The notes: generated by a model from the sequence alone, not told the origin. A stretch of 64,000 nt of DNA from Flavobacterium johnsoniae (GCF_001879205.1 NZ_MLFK01000006.1:248001-312000), one strand, 5' to 3'. Positions 34,793 to 43,431 are shown, numbered from the stretch's first letter. A program made the numbers and translations.

Positions 34793-35737
34793 ATGAAAAA
34801 GACTAAAAATATGTTGCCAAATCAATCCAATGAAATATTTTTAACTGATGGAGGACTTGAAACGACATTAGTTTTTTTGGAAGGATTTGATCTTCCTTAT
34901 TTCGCCGCTTTTGATTTATTGAAGAATAAGGAAGGGTACAATGCGCTTAAAGATTATTATTCTAGGTACTTGAAAATTGCTAAAGAGTATGAAACTAATT
35001 TTATTTTAGAAAGCCCAACCTGGCGGATAAATCCAGATTGGATTGAAAAAATTGGCTATTCAAGAAATTCACTGTCTGAATTAAATGAAAAAGCAGTTGC
35101 TCTTTTAGCAGATTTAAAATTGGAATTTTCAAATGATATAGAATCTATTCTTATAAGCGGCTGTGTAGGTCCTCGTGGAGACGGGTATGTTCCTGGTAAT
35201 TGCATGAGCATTGATGAAGCCCAAGAATATCATTCAGAACAAGTAAGAGCTTTACGTAATTGTCCAGTTGATTTTATTTCGGCACTCACCATGAATTATG
35301 TAGAAGAAGTAATTGGAATTGTTAGGGCAGCAGAGGCTTTTGATATTCCTGCGGTTATTTCCTTTACCGTTGAGACCGATGGAAAATTGCCAACGGGCAT
35401 GAGCTTAAAAGATGCAATCGAAGAAGTAGATAAAAGTGCTGCGGTTCCTCCACTATATTTTATGATTAATTGTGCACATCCAACACATTTTTTAGATGAA
35501 CTACAAGAAAGTAAACATGAAAGCTGGGTAAAAAGAATAAAAGGCCTCAGAGCAAATGCTTCTTGTAAAAGTCACGCAGAACTAGACGAAGCCACGGAAT
35601 TGGATAGAGGAACTCCAAAAGAATTAGCTAAAGAGTATAAAAAAATAAAAGATTCTTTTCCTCATTTAAATGTGTTTGGTGGCTGTTGTGGTACTGATGA
35701 AGAACATATTGTAGAGATTGTACAGCAGATGAGGTAA
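34793..35737 (+). CDS. Homocysteine S-methyltransferase family protein (zinc type, MmuM-like)
   Basis: The product is 314 residues, the full length of a single-domain enzyme. The N-terminal LTDGGLETTL motif, NCAHP with C227, and GGCCGTD with C298-C299 are the zinc and homocysteine site of this family. The domain corresponds to the N-terminal part of MetH but stands alone, with no cobalamin-binding module, so it should work without B12. Candidate methyl donors are S-methylmethionine or S-adenosylmethionine. It is divergent from the B12-repressed btuB operon. A terminator of the repeated hairpin family lies ~130 nt downstream. Confidence 0.88.
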   Translation: MKKTKNMLPNQSNEIFLTDGGLETTLVFLEGFDLPYFAAFDLLKNKEGYNALKDYYSRYLKIAKEYETNFILESPTWRINPDWIEKIGYSRNSLSELNEKAVALLADLKLEFSNDIESILISGCVGPRGDGYVPGNCMSIDEAQEYHSEQVRALRNCPVDFISALTMNYVEEVIGIVRAAEAFDIPAVISFTVETDGKLPTGMSLKDAIEEVDKSAAVPPLYFMINCAHPTHFLDELQESKHESWVKRIKGLRANASCKSHAELDEATELDRGTPKELAKEYKKIKDSFPHLNVFGGCCGTDEEHIVEIVQQMR

Positions 35738-35868
35738 CTTTAATTTTAGAAAAATTTTTAAGCTAAAAAAAGAAAAAGATAGATTTCGAGGTTATAAATG
35801 AAAGACGATTTAAGGCGTCTAATTTTTATTATGATTTTGGCAATTAAAAAATAAAAAAGATTTTAAAT

Positions 35869-35900
35869 AAAAAAGCTTCAGATTTCTCTGAAGCTTTTGT
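35869..35900. terminator. Bidirectional terminator between the methyltransferase gene and tRNA-Glu
   Basis: Hairpin agcttcaga / tctgaagct (fully paired) lies between A6 and T4. The loop is identical to the tRNA-fMet terminators. Confidence 0.85.
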
Positions 35901-35909
35901 TTTGTTAAG

Positions 35910-35981
35910 TAGTCCGTGGGGGAATCGAACCCCCCTTACCAGGATGAAAACCTGGCGTCCTAACCGATAGACGAACGGACC
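35910..35981 (-). tRNA. tRNA-Glu (UUC)
   Basis: A 72-nt cloverleaf reads leftward from 35981. Acceptor is GGTCCGT/ACGGACT with a G1:U72 wobble, anticodon arm CCAGG-TTTTCAT-CCTGG (UUC), T arm GGGGG-TTCGATT-CCCCC. CCA is not encoded. Confidence 0.95.
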
Positions 35982-36189
35982 TGCTTTTGTAATGCGGGTG
36001 CAAAAGTGCAATTATTTTTGGAATGCACAAAAAGATTTTAAAAAACTTTTTTAGATATTTTTTAAAAAGTTAAAGGTCAGTAATTTAAAGATTGTGCAAA
36101 AAAGCAAACACCGGCCTTAGGTTTCTGTATAGCTTTTAAAACATAGAAAATCTAACCAGCTAACGGGTAATTTCTGCCAATTTTTGTTT

Positions 36190-37704
36190 CTAATTTGTAT
36201 TAGGGAAATACGTTGACAGCAGGTTTAAGGTGGTTTCATAAATTGTTTTTCGTCTAACTTTTGCCAGCAGCCAGGATAAAAAACTCATAATTAAAATGTC
36301 TTTAGGGCCATTTTGTGCTGTTATTATAAAATCTTCTACTGTATTTTGAAATTTTTGTGTTTTTATAATTTCGGGTTTCATTGCGTATTGTTCTACAAAC
36401 AGCAGATATCGAACAACACGTTCTTCATCTACCGTTAAAAGATATTTTTTATAGCGTCGTTTAAAACTTTTTATTCGGGATAAAGCCAGTTCTGTATTTT
36501 CTTGTTCTGCGTGCAGAAGGATTTCGACCAGATACTTTTTTATTGTCCAGTCCATGCCCATCTTTTTTTCGTACCAGCTATCAGTATGGTTTAATTTTGC
36601 CATTTCCCTTATGGCATTGCGTCCGTCGTCTTGCTGAATATAAAAAACGATAAGAATCAGGCGAAGGTCATTGCTGTCATTAGGATCAGCTTTTTTACTT
36701 GAAGAAAGAGATTTTTCAGCAATTTCTATCGCTTTTTGAGGATGCCCAAGATAATTTTCATTAAAAGCTAATAAAATAAAATACCTAAGACAGAAACGCT
36801 GATAATATTTGCCAGATTGTTTCTGAATTTCAGTAAACATCAAATTAAGATAACTCAAGGACTCCGTAAACTGACCATTACGAAAGTAGAAATTAGCGAT
36901 AAAATACAAGATGTAAATATGGTAGTATAAATGCCTGTCTGTCAAATTGTTTTTTTTACTAATGAACCGATAGCTTTTAATAACAAATGATTGAATAAGG
37001 GAGTAATTGTTGTTTATAGAGGCATATTCATTGGCAATAAATAAAATTTGATATAGAGATTTAAAGGTTAATCCCTGTTTTAATGAGATTCCATGTGTTT
37101 CAATTGTATTTTTTATAAGTGCCTGAAAATCTACTATTCGGCCTTCGTGATAAATAGCCGCAAGTTCTCGACGTAAAACAGCATAACCTAAATTAAGCTG
37201 CTGCTCATATTCGAGTTGTTTTTTATTTGCTTTAAATTTTTCGATTAATTTTTCAATTGGTTCTAATAAATTGAAGTGGGCAAATTGTATCTGAGTCAGA
37301 TAAATTTCATTAAGAAGACTAAAATGCTCGATACTCAGTGCAATATCTTCGGCCTTTGTAAGACATTTAAATGCCGTTTTTATAAGTTTATGTTCAAAAA
37401 ATAAGCGGCTTACAACAATAAGACGCAGTACATTGTTTTCTTGGGAAGTATCATTTTCAAAACTTCGGTTAGCCATGAAATTAATCATGTTGTCATAAAG
37501 CCTTTTTCTCAGAGCATGATAAGCATCGACACTTTTTTTATCTTCTAAAATCTTTTTTTTAAATTTTATATCGTCAGTTTCTAAAGATTGGAATAATTTT
37601 ATATTACCGGTGTCTTTACGCTTATTCTTTTTTGAAAGATATGATATGAATGCCTTTTTATCGGTATCATTCATCATGTTTGATATTTCCTGAAGTGCAT
37701 TCAT
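36190..37704 (-). CDS. Helical-repeat (TPR-like) cytoplasmic protein, unknown function
   Basis: The product is 504 residues, almost entirely helical. It has recurring ~34-40-residue helix pairs rich in Tyr, Phe and Leu (for example FRNGQFTESLSYLNLMFTEI and NYLGHPQKAIEIAEKSLSSS), as in tetratricopeptide solenoids. The N-terminal ~80 residues are charged and Lys-rich (ADTDKKAF-like start, KKNKRKD). There is no signal peptide, membrane helix, HTH or kinase motif. Bacteroidota have many such proteins of unknown role. It is monocistronic on the minus strand. Confidence 0.7.
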   Translation of the reverse strand: MNALQEISNMMNDTDKKAFISYLSKKNKRKDTGNIKLFQSLETDDIKFKKKILEDKKSVDAYHALRKRLYDNMINFMANRSFENDTSQENNVLRLIVVSRLFFEHKLIKTAFKCLTKAEDIALSIEHFSLLNEIYLTQIQFAHFNLLEPIEKLIEKFKANKKQLEYEQQLNLGYAVLRRELAAIYHEGRIVDFQALIKNTIETHGISLKQGLTFKSLYQILFIANEYASINNNYSLIQSFVIKSYRFISKKNNLTDRHLYYHIYILYFIANFYFRNGQFTESLSYLNLMFTEIQKQSGKYYQRFCLRYFILLAFNENYLGHPQKAIEIAEKSLSSSKKADPNDSNDLRLILIVFYIQQDDGRNAIREMAKLNHTDSWYEKKMGMDWTIKKYLVEILLHAEQENTELALSRIKSFKRRYKKYLLTVDEERVVRYLLFVEQYAMKPEIIKTQKFQNTVEDFIITAQNGPKDILIMSFLSWLLAKVRRKTIYETTLNLLSTYFPNTN

Positions 37705-37831
37705 GAGTACAATTTTATGGAGTAAAAATAATAAAATGTAATTTTATGTCATCAGTTTTTTAAATAAATTGATTTTTATAACTCTGGTTTCATGTAGAAA
37801 TTTGCTTCATAATTATAAAACATAAAAAATT

Positions 37832-38305
37832 ATGGAACCGCTAAAATCAAATGAATTAAACAACAATTCAGAATCAAAAAATGAAAGATTAAATAATGGG
37901 CAAAGTCCGTTAAAACCAAGTGCCGCTTTTATAGGCGCATCCTGGATGACGCTGCTTATAGGTATGACCTCTTATTGTATTGGTCTGTATAACTCGGCTA
38001 TGGCTTACAACGAAAAAGGATATTATTTTACAATTCTCCTTTTTGGTCTTTTCTCTGTAATATCAGTGCAAAAAAGTGTGCGAGACAGGCTGGAAGGTAT
38101 TCCGGTAACTGATTTATATTACAGTATCAGCTGGTTTAGTACCATTGCCTCTATAGTATTGCTAATAATTGGTCTTTGGAATGCCGATTTATTATTAAGT
38201 GAAAAAGGATTTTTCGGAATGTCATTTGTGTTAGGATTATTTTCTGCTCTTGCTGTGCAAAAGAACACCAGAGATCTTAAACAATTTGAATCGACTATTA
38301 AGTAG
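37832..38305 (+). CDS. YiaA/YiaB-type inner membrane protein
   Basis: The product is 157 residues. After a hydrophilic Asn/Ser-rich N-terminus (~30 residues) come two copies of the YiaAB two-helix unit: FIGASWMTLLIGMTSYCIGL with VQKSVRDR, and WFSTIASIVLLIIGLWNADL with VQKNTRD. Each unit ends in the family's charged V-Q-K-x-x-R-D sequence. Function of the family is unknown. A terminator of the local hairpin family follows ~70 nt after the stop. Confidence 0.88.
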   Translation: MEPLKSNELNNNSESKNERLNNGQSPLKPSAAFIGASWMTLLIGMTSYCIGLYNSAMAYNEKGYYFTILLFGLFSVISVQKSVRDRLEGIPVTDLYYSISWFSTIASIVLLIIGLWNADLLLSEKGFFGMSFVLGLFSALAVQKNTRDLKQFESTIK

Positions 38306-38372
38306 TTTAGCGGGGCCTCATTACTGTCGCATAATTGCGCAGTTTTGAGGTTTTTCTACTATTTTTGATATT

Positions 38373-38404
38373 AAAAAAAGCTTCAGATTCCTGAAGCTTT
38401 TTTC
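38373..38404 (+). terminator. Terminator after the YiaA-like gene
   Basis: Stem gcttcag / ctgaagc lies between A7 and T6; a shorter-loop member of the repeated hairpin family. Confidence 0.85.
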
Positions 38405-38473
38405 TTTTTTAAAGGTGCTCAAATTGTTAACCGATTTATTTCGTAATAACTTTCTCTGTTTCTCTCCGGTTTA

Positions 38474-38691
38474 TTAAAATCTATATCCTGCGCTCACTCC
38501 AATTTTGGAACTTGAGTATGGTCAGTTTTATTGGCATTAAATAATAGTTTGCCCAAGCCGGCATTAACTTCAAAAAGAAAGCCTTTTTTACTGACCCATT
38601 TCCATCCTCCGCCTGCACCGGCTTATTTCATACTAATATATCCAACGAATTTAGAGTAATAACAATGACTTTCTTGCGGGATTAAGGAATG
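38474..38691 (-). pseudogene. Remnant of an outer-membrane barrel protein (DUF3575-like C-terminus)
   Basis: Read leftward, the frame encodes FVGYISMK-stop-AGAGGGWKWVSKKGF, then LFEVNAGLGKLLFN, runs to a stop, and a one-base shift restores KIGVSAGYRF-stop. The W-x-x-K-x-G-F-x-F-E-x-x-x-G-x-G-x-x-L-F and terminal G-x-x-x-G-Y-R-F patterns are typical of the last strands of DUF3575-type barrels. An internal TAA and a frameshift show it is dead, and the 5' part is missing. Confidence 0.65.
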
Positions 38692-38767
38692 ATTAACTAA
38701 AAGAATTTATTCTCCTGACTTCGTACCGTCACTGTAAATCAAGTTTTTAGTAAATATAAAATAATAA

Positions 38768-38823
38768 AAAAAGACTCCAAATTTGTCCGAAGCTTCATTT
38801 TAGTGGCGGAAAGCATTTAAGTA
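38768..38823 (-). repeat. Degenerate copy of the tRNA-fMet terminator plus tRNA 3' end
   Basis: The sequence from aaaaaaagactccaaattt to ttagtggcgga aligns with the terminator and acceptor end at 40594-40640 with scattered substitutions. The rest of the tRNA is absent. No function expected. Confidence 0.55.
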
Positions 38824-39038
38824 TCTAATGAGATAATAATTTGTAGTGAAAGAAAAATATTTGAGAGTAAATAATGTTTATATATATTTACCTAAATTCG
38901 GATGGCTGTGTGGTTTTGTTACACATGTAGTTAAATTAATATTTACCTTAAATAAAAAATCGTGAATAATAAGATTTCGGCATTGCAAAAATTAAAAACT
39001 AAGAAAAATTCTCTGCCAAAGAATGGAAAAGTCGTGGA

Positions 39039-39629
39039 TTGAATCCTTCAGAAAAAAGTCTATGTATTGAGCTTGAAAATTCTTTTAATGATCTGCTGAC
39101 AAATTTAATTTCTGCCAATAGTACAAAGAAATCGGATAAAGAAATTGAAAAAATATTTGAACGCTATTTCAAGGAAATTAAATCTGAAGAATTAGATACA
39201 GAAGAAATGGAATTTGTTGCAGATTATTTTGATGAAATTGGGAAAATTTTAAACATTCAGAGTATTAATAAAAAATTAAACCTTTGGACTTATGGAATTG
39301 AAGATTATGATCATGAAGAAGCAGTAAAGAAAGCTTCGGAAAAAATATTAGCAGAAGAAAGGAAAAGATATGAAATTCTTTTCATAGAATGTCAAAAATG
39401 CAAAACGCAACTGGAGACTTTTATATTGGAACGAGATAATGACATTCCGAGTTTTGAGTTTGATATAATTAAATGTGTAAAATGTTCTGAGCTGAATATT
39501 TTTGATAAAGGTTGTGGAATAAAAAGATACAGATTTCTAAATTATGAGCTAATAGAAGAGCTGCCAAAAGATCAATATGATTTACCAAAAGCTTTACAAA
39601 GATTAGAACAATTAAAAGCTCAAAAATAA
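39039..39629 (+). CDS. Zinc-ribbon-like protein with probable frameshifted 5' end
   Basis: The frame has only a TTG at 39039 as start, but coding sequence continues upstream to 39003 (EKFSAKEWKSRG). In another frame, a GTG at 38962 opens NNKISALQKLKTK. Adding one base near 39003 joins them into a continuous N-terminus, so one base has probably been lost in the aagaaaaatt run. The rest is helical and acidic. Two CxxC pairs (CQKC and CVKC, about 35 residues apart) suggest a zinc ribbon near the C-terminus. Family not recognised. It lies between two tRNA-fMet scars, in a decaying region. Confidence 0.5.
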   Translation: MNPSEKSLCIELENSFNDLLTNLISANSTKKSDKEIEKIFERYFKEIKSEELDTEEMEFVADYFDEIGKILNIQSINKKLNLWTYGIEDYDHEEAVKKASEKILAEERKRYEILFIECQKCKTQLETFILERDNDIPSFEFDIIKCVKCSELNIFDKGCGIKRYRFLNYELIEELPKDQYDLPKALQRLEQLKAQK

Positions 39630-39789
39630 AGCTTCCGCTTGTAAAAGCAGTGAGATGTTGACAAAAGGGGTAAAACGAACAAAAAAACACTGCTCTCGGC
39701 AGAGTTTTATTGAAAAGTTGTGCGAATTTCTCCCGACTTTGCACCGGCTATCGGAATCAGATTATTTTGTAAATCTAAAACAAACGAAA

Positions 39790-39835
39790 CAGCTTCAGAG
39801 AAATCTGAAGCTTTAATTAGGAGCGGGAACAGCAC
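39790..39835 (-). repeat. Second degenerate copy of terminator plus tRNA-fMet 3' end
   Basis: A perfect hairpin agcttcagag/ctctgaagct-like stem is followed by ttaggagcgggaacagcac, which matches 17 of 19 bases of the tRNA-fMet acceptor end and start of the T arm at 40627-40645. The hairpin loop is inverted relative to the other copies. The remainder of the tRNA is missing. Confidence 0.6.
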
Positions 39836-39902
39836 AATTTTAGAATTATATATAATTTAAATTTAGATCCTATAAATTGCTTCTATTAATGTCTTATTGC
39901 AA

Positions 39903-40403
39903 TTATGATCTTTCTATCTTAAAATAGGCTAATTCTTCTTCATCTCTTACTAAATTATTTAATCGTTCAAATCCGGCTTTTTGCAGTACATTTTGTGATC
40001 CAGTGTTATCGAGATCGGTTATGGCTACAACTTCTTTTGTATTTGTATTTACAAAACTATATTGCGTTATGGCCTTACATACTTCTGTAGCAATACCTTT
40101 TCCCCAATATTCCCTGCTAAGTACATACCCAATCTCTATTTGGTTTATGTTATGTGCAAAAATACGAGCAACACACATTCCTATAAAATTGTTGTTTGTA
40201 CTGTCAAATATTGCCCACCGACTAAGGTTTTTCTTTTTGTAATTTTCAAGTAATTCGTTAAACATTTCCAAACATCTTTCTGGTGAAGTATCAGGAAGAT
40301 ATCGCGTTACTTGATTATCTTTAAAAAGATCTAAAAATGTTTGTTGCTCTTGAGGTAAAAATTCGCGAATAATTATTCTCGGGCTTTGATAAAGGGTAGA
40401 CAT
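39903..40403 (-). CDS. GNAT acetyltransferase, RimJ/RimL type
   Basis: The product is 166 residues. The fold is seen from the R-I-I-I-R-E-F N-terminal strand, the FIGMCVARIF strand, IEIGYVLSREYWGKGIATEV (acetyl-CoA loop with G-K-G-I-A) and NTGSQNVLQKAGFERL. These features match the RimJ/RimL-like branch that acetylates protein N-termini or small amines; the substrate here is unknown. It is monocistronic and lies between a tRNA-fMet scar and the intact tRNA-fMet copy 2. Confidence 0.9.
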   Translation of the reverse strand: MSTLYQSPRIIIREFLPQEQQTFLDLFKDNQVTRYLPDTSPERCLEMFNELLENYKKKNLSRWAIFDSTNNNFIGMCVARIFAHNINQIEIGYVLSREYWGKGIATEVCKAITQYSFVNTNTKEVVAITDLDNTGSQNVLQKAGFERLNNLVRDEEELAYFKIERS

Positions 40404-40593
40404 TGATTATAGTATGATAAATAGTTTAAAAGTTGTCTTCTAAAATTAATAGCAGCATTTTTCTTTTGTAAATACATTCAAATTTACAGAAATAAATAAA
40501 GAAAACTTCCCGCTTTCCAAATGTTTAATTTGTTTCGGAAAAGTTGAGATTTAAATCCCTTTCGCGAAACACAAAGTGGAGGTAGTATAAAAT

Positions 40594-40622
40594 AAAAAAG
40601 CTCCAGATTTCTCTGAAGCTTT
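40594..40622 (-). terminator. Terminator of tRNA-fMet copy 2
   Basis: Same agctccaga/tctgaagct hairpin and loop as at 26253, including the C-A mismatch. Confidence 0.8.
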
Positions 40623-40629
40623 GTCTTAG

Positions 40630-40702
40630 TAGCGGGAACAGGACTCGAACCTGTGACCTTCGGGTTATGAGCCCGACGAGCTGCCTACTGCTCTATCCCG
40701 CG
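40630..40702 (-). tRNA. Initiator tRNA-Met (CAU), copy 2
   Basis: Identical over 73 nt to the copy at 26290-26362, with the same initiator marks. The flanks also match: the terminator on one side and cgatgtttcgggtgcaaaga on the other. This indicates a recent duplication or gene conversion of a ~120-bp unit. Confidence 0.95.
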
Positions 40703-40714
40703 ATGTTTCGGGTG

Positions 40715-40722
40715 CAAAGATA
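40715..40722 (-). promoter_or_regulatory. -7 element of tRNA-fMet copy 2
   Basis: Leftward TATCTTTG at the same offset from the tRNA as in copy 1. Confidence 0.6.
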
Positions 40723-40791
40723 CGTCGTTTTTTGAGAAATCCAACGAAAACTTTAAAAAATGTTTTATTTTCTGTATTGAGTTGATATGAC

Positions 40792-40799
40792 TACCTTTG
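40792..40799 (+). promoter_or_regulatory. -7 element of era
   Basis: TACCTTTG fits TAnnTTTG and lies 19 nt before the era ATG, giving a very short leader. Confidence 0.55.
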
Positions 40800-40818
40800 C
40801 ACCTTAAATATTACGCAA

Positions 40819-41700
40819 ATGTCACATAAAGCAGGTTTTGTAAACATAATCGGGAATCCAAATGTTGGAAAATCGACACTAATGAACGCCTTTGTTGGAG
40901 AAAGATTATCTATCATCACATCAAAAGCACAAACAACACGTCATCGTATTCTTGGAATCGTAAATGGCGAAGATTTTCAACTCGTACTTTCAGATACTCC
41001 CGGAATTATAAAACCGGCCTATGAAATGCAGGAGTCGATGATGAACTTCGTAAAATCGGCTTTTGAAGATGCTGATATTCTTATTTACATGGTCGAAATA
41101 GGAGAGCAGGATTTAAAAGACGAAGCTTTCTTTAATAAAATTGTATATGCTAAAATTCCGGTTTTATTATTGTTGAACAAAATCGACAATTCAAATCAGG
41201 AACAATTAGAAGAACAAGTGGCTTTTTGGAAAGAAAAAGTGCCAAACGCAGAAATTTTTCCAATATCGGCATTGCAAAACTTTAATGTGCCTGAAGTTTT
41301 TGGACGTATTATCGAATTACTGCCAGAATCTCCGGCCTATTATCCTAAAGATCAATTAACAGATAAACCCGAACGCTTTTTTGTAAATGAAACCATTCGC
41401 GAAAAAATCCTATTGAATTATGCAAAAGAGATTCCGTATGCGGTTGAAATCGTAACAGAAGAATTTTTTGAGGATGAAAAAATTATCAGAATCCGTTCTG
41501 TAATTATGGTGGAGCGCGATACGCAAAAAGGAATTATCATTGGACATAAAGGTGCCGCTTTAAAGAAAGTAGGAATGGATGCTCGTGTTGATCTTGAGAA
41601 ATTCTTTGGGAAACAAATACACATTGAACTGTATGTAAAAGTGAACAAAAACTGGAGAAGTAACGCTAATATGTTGAAACGATTTGGTTATAATCAGTAA
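40819..41700 (+). CDS. era: GTPase Era
   Basis: The product is 293 residues, the usual Era length. G1 is GNPNVGKST (12-20), G3 is DTPG, G4 is NKID. The C-terminal KH domain shows GHKGAALKKVGMDAR, which binds the 3' end of 16S rRNA. Era acts in the cytoplasm and at the membrane in 30S subunit maturation. The ATG is close behind a -7 element. der follows after 285 nt of repeat-rich spacer with its own -7 element, so the two ribosome-assembly GTPases are neighbours but separately promoted. Confidence 0.98.
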   Translation: MSHKAGFVNIIGNPNVGKSTLMNAFVGERLSIITSKAQTTRHRILGIVNGEDFQLVLSDTPGIIKPAYEMQESMMNFVKSAFEDADILIYMVEIGEQDLKDEAFFNKIVYAKIPVLLLLNKIDNSNQEQLEEQVAFWKEKVPNAEIFPISALQNFNVPEVFGRIIELLPESPAYYPKDQLTDKPERFFVNETIREKILLNYAKEIPYAVEIVTEEFFEDEKIIRIRSVIMVERDTQKGIIIGHKGAALKKVGMDARVDLEKFFGKQIHIELYVKVNKNWRSNANMLKRFGYNQ

Positions 41701-41725
41701 TCAAGGAGTATTCAGTAGCAGTTTT

Positions 41726-41757
41726 CAGTCTCAGTCTTCAAACTTTGACTGAGACTG
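41726..41757. repeat. Inverted repeat in the era-der spacer
   Basis: Arms cagtctcagtc (41726-41736) and gactgagactg (41747-41757) pair perfectly over 11 bp with a 10-nt loop. No T run follows. The flanking spacer contains further gcagttttcag/agtcagttttcag words. It may act as a weak terminator for era or be a copy of a dispersed palindromic repeat. Confidence 0.6.
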
Positions 41758-41879
41758 AGAGCTAAAATATAGAAGGAAACAGCTCCTGAGAAAGAGTAGT
41801 CAGTTTTCAGTTTAGAGTCATGGTTTTATAACTTTTTTTACTGAATACTTAAAACTAATAACTGCAAACTAAAAAAGAC

Positions 41880-41887
41880 TACCTTTG
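41880..41887 (+). promoter_or_regulatory. -7 element of der
   Basis: TACCTTTG, identical to the era element, with the start codon ~98 nt downstream. The leader contains short aaatctgaaa repeats. Confidence 0.5.
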
Positions 41888-41985
41888 CAAAAAATTTAAA
41901 TAAGGCATTTTTGGTTTATAATTTATTGTGATTTAGTCAAAAACGAAATCTGAAATTTTAAATCTGAAATCTAAAATTCAAAAAA

Positions 41986-43293
41986 ATGAATAACATTGTT
42001 GCGATAGTAGGAAGACCTAATGTAGGGAAATCGACCCTTTTTAATAGGCTGATACAAAGAAGAGAAGCTATTGTAGATTCAGTATCTGGGGTTACCCGTG
42101 ATAGAAACTATGGTAAAAGCGAGTGGAACGGAAAAGAGTTTTCTGTCATTGATACGGGTGGATACGTTCGTGGTTCTGATGACGTTTTTGAAGGTGAAAT
42201 CCGTAAACAGGTAGAACTTGCTATCGACGAAGCCGATGTTATTATTTTTGTTGTAGACGTAGAAGAAGGTATTACACCAATGGATGAAACGGTTGCAAAA
42301 CTGCTTCGTAAAGTTACTAAACCAGTTTTATTGGCTGTAAATAAAGTAGATAACGCAATGCGCGAAAAAGATGCGATTGAGTTTTATAATCTTGGTTTAG
42401 GAGATTATTTTACTTTCGCAAGTATTTCAGGAAGCGGAACTGGAGATTTATTAGATGCTTTAATTGATGCTTTTCCTGAAAAAGAACCAGTTGAGGTTAC
42501 AGAAGAATTACCTCGTTTTGCAGTTGTAGGGCGTCCAAATGCTGGGAAATCCAGTTTTATCAATGCATTAATTGGTCAGGATCGCTATATTGTAACTGAT
42601 ATTGCAGGAACTACACGTGATGCAATTGATACAAAATTTGACCGTTTTGGATTTGAATTTAACTTGGTTGATACTGCCGGAATTCGTCGTAAGGCAAAAG
42701 TTAAGGAAGATTTAGAGTTTTATTCTGTAATGCGTTCTGTAAGAGCAATTGAGCATGCAGATGTTTGTATATTAGTAATTGATGCGACTCGTGGTTTTGA
42801 AGGTCAGGATCAAAGTATTTTCTGGCTTGCCGAGAAAAACCGTAAAGGTGTAGTAATCCTGGTAAACAAATGGGATTTGGTTGAAAAAGATACCATGTCA
42901 AGCCGTGATTACGAAGAAAAAATTAAAAAAGAATTAATGCCTTTTACAGATGTGCCAATTTTGTTTGTTTCGGCTTTAACGAAACAGCGTTTGTTAAAAG
43001 CTTTAGAAGCTACAGTTCAGGTTTTCGAAAACAGAAAACAAAGAATTGCAACTTCAAAATTCAACGAATACATGTTGAAAGTAATTGAAGCTTATCCGCC
43101 GCCAGCAACAAAAGGGAAATATGTAAAAATTAAATATTGTATGCAATTACCAACTCAAACACCTCAGTTTGTGTTTTTTGCCAATATGCCGCAATATGTA
43201 AAAGAACCATACAAAAGGTATCTGGAAAATAAAATTCGCGATAATTGGGATTTCGCAGGAGTTCCAATCGATATTTATATCAGAGAGAAATAA
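41986..43293 (+). CDS. der: GTPase Der (EngA)
   Basis: The product is 435 residues with two GTPase domains in tandem: GRPNVGKST (9-17) with DTGG and NKVD, then GRPNAGKSS with DTAG and NKWD. A C-terminal KH-like domain includes [20 protein letters not shown]. The double-G architecture is unique to Der, which is needed for 50S subunit assembly. It ends just before a strong terminator. Confidence 0.98.
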   Translation: MNNIVAIVGRPNVGKSTLFNRLIQRREAIVDSVSGVTRDRNYGKSEWNGKEFSVIDTGGYVRGSDDVFEGEIRKQVELAIDEADVIIFVVDVEEGITPMDETVAKLLRKVTKPVLLAVNKVDNAMREKDAIEFYNLGLGDYFTFASISGSGTGDLLDALIDAFPEKEPVEVTEELPRFAVVGRPNAGKSSFINALIGQDRYIVTDIAGTTRDAIDTKFDRFGFEFNLVDTAGIRRKAKVKEDLEFYSVMRSVRAIEHADVCILVIDATRGFEGQDQSIFWLAEKNRKGVVILVNKWDLVEKDTMSSRDYEEKIKKELMPFTDVPILFVSALTKQRLLKALEATVQVFENRKQRIATSKFNEYMLKVIEAYPPPATKGKYVKIKYCMQLPTQTPQFVFFANMPQYVKEPYKRYLENKIRDNWDFAGVPIDIYIREK

Positions 43294-43299
43294 GATAAG

Positions 43300-43329
43300 A
43301 AAGTCCCCAAAATACGGGGACTTTTTTTT
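43300..43329 (+). terminator. Terminator of der
   Basis: Stem aagtcccc / ggggactt with eight or more T, starting 7 nt after the stop. Confidence 0.9.
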
Positions 43330-43431
43330 ATCTTTTTTTTTAATGGCACACTATTTGAATAAACGTTGAATCTACAATTAAACCTTTTTACTTTTTTGTA
43401 GTCTAACCAGTCTAACTAACCAATTTTTTTT

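Noticed and set aside
39469..39744. 91-codon minus-strand frame overlapping the zinc-ribbon gene end
   Set aside because: Most of it is antisense to the better-supported rightward gene. The unmatched part is degenerate spacer, although a word ttctcccgactttgcaccg resembles one at 38711.
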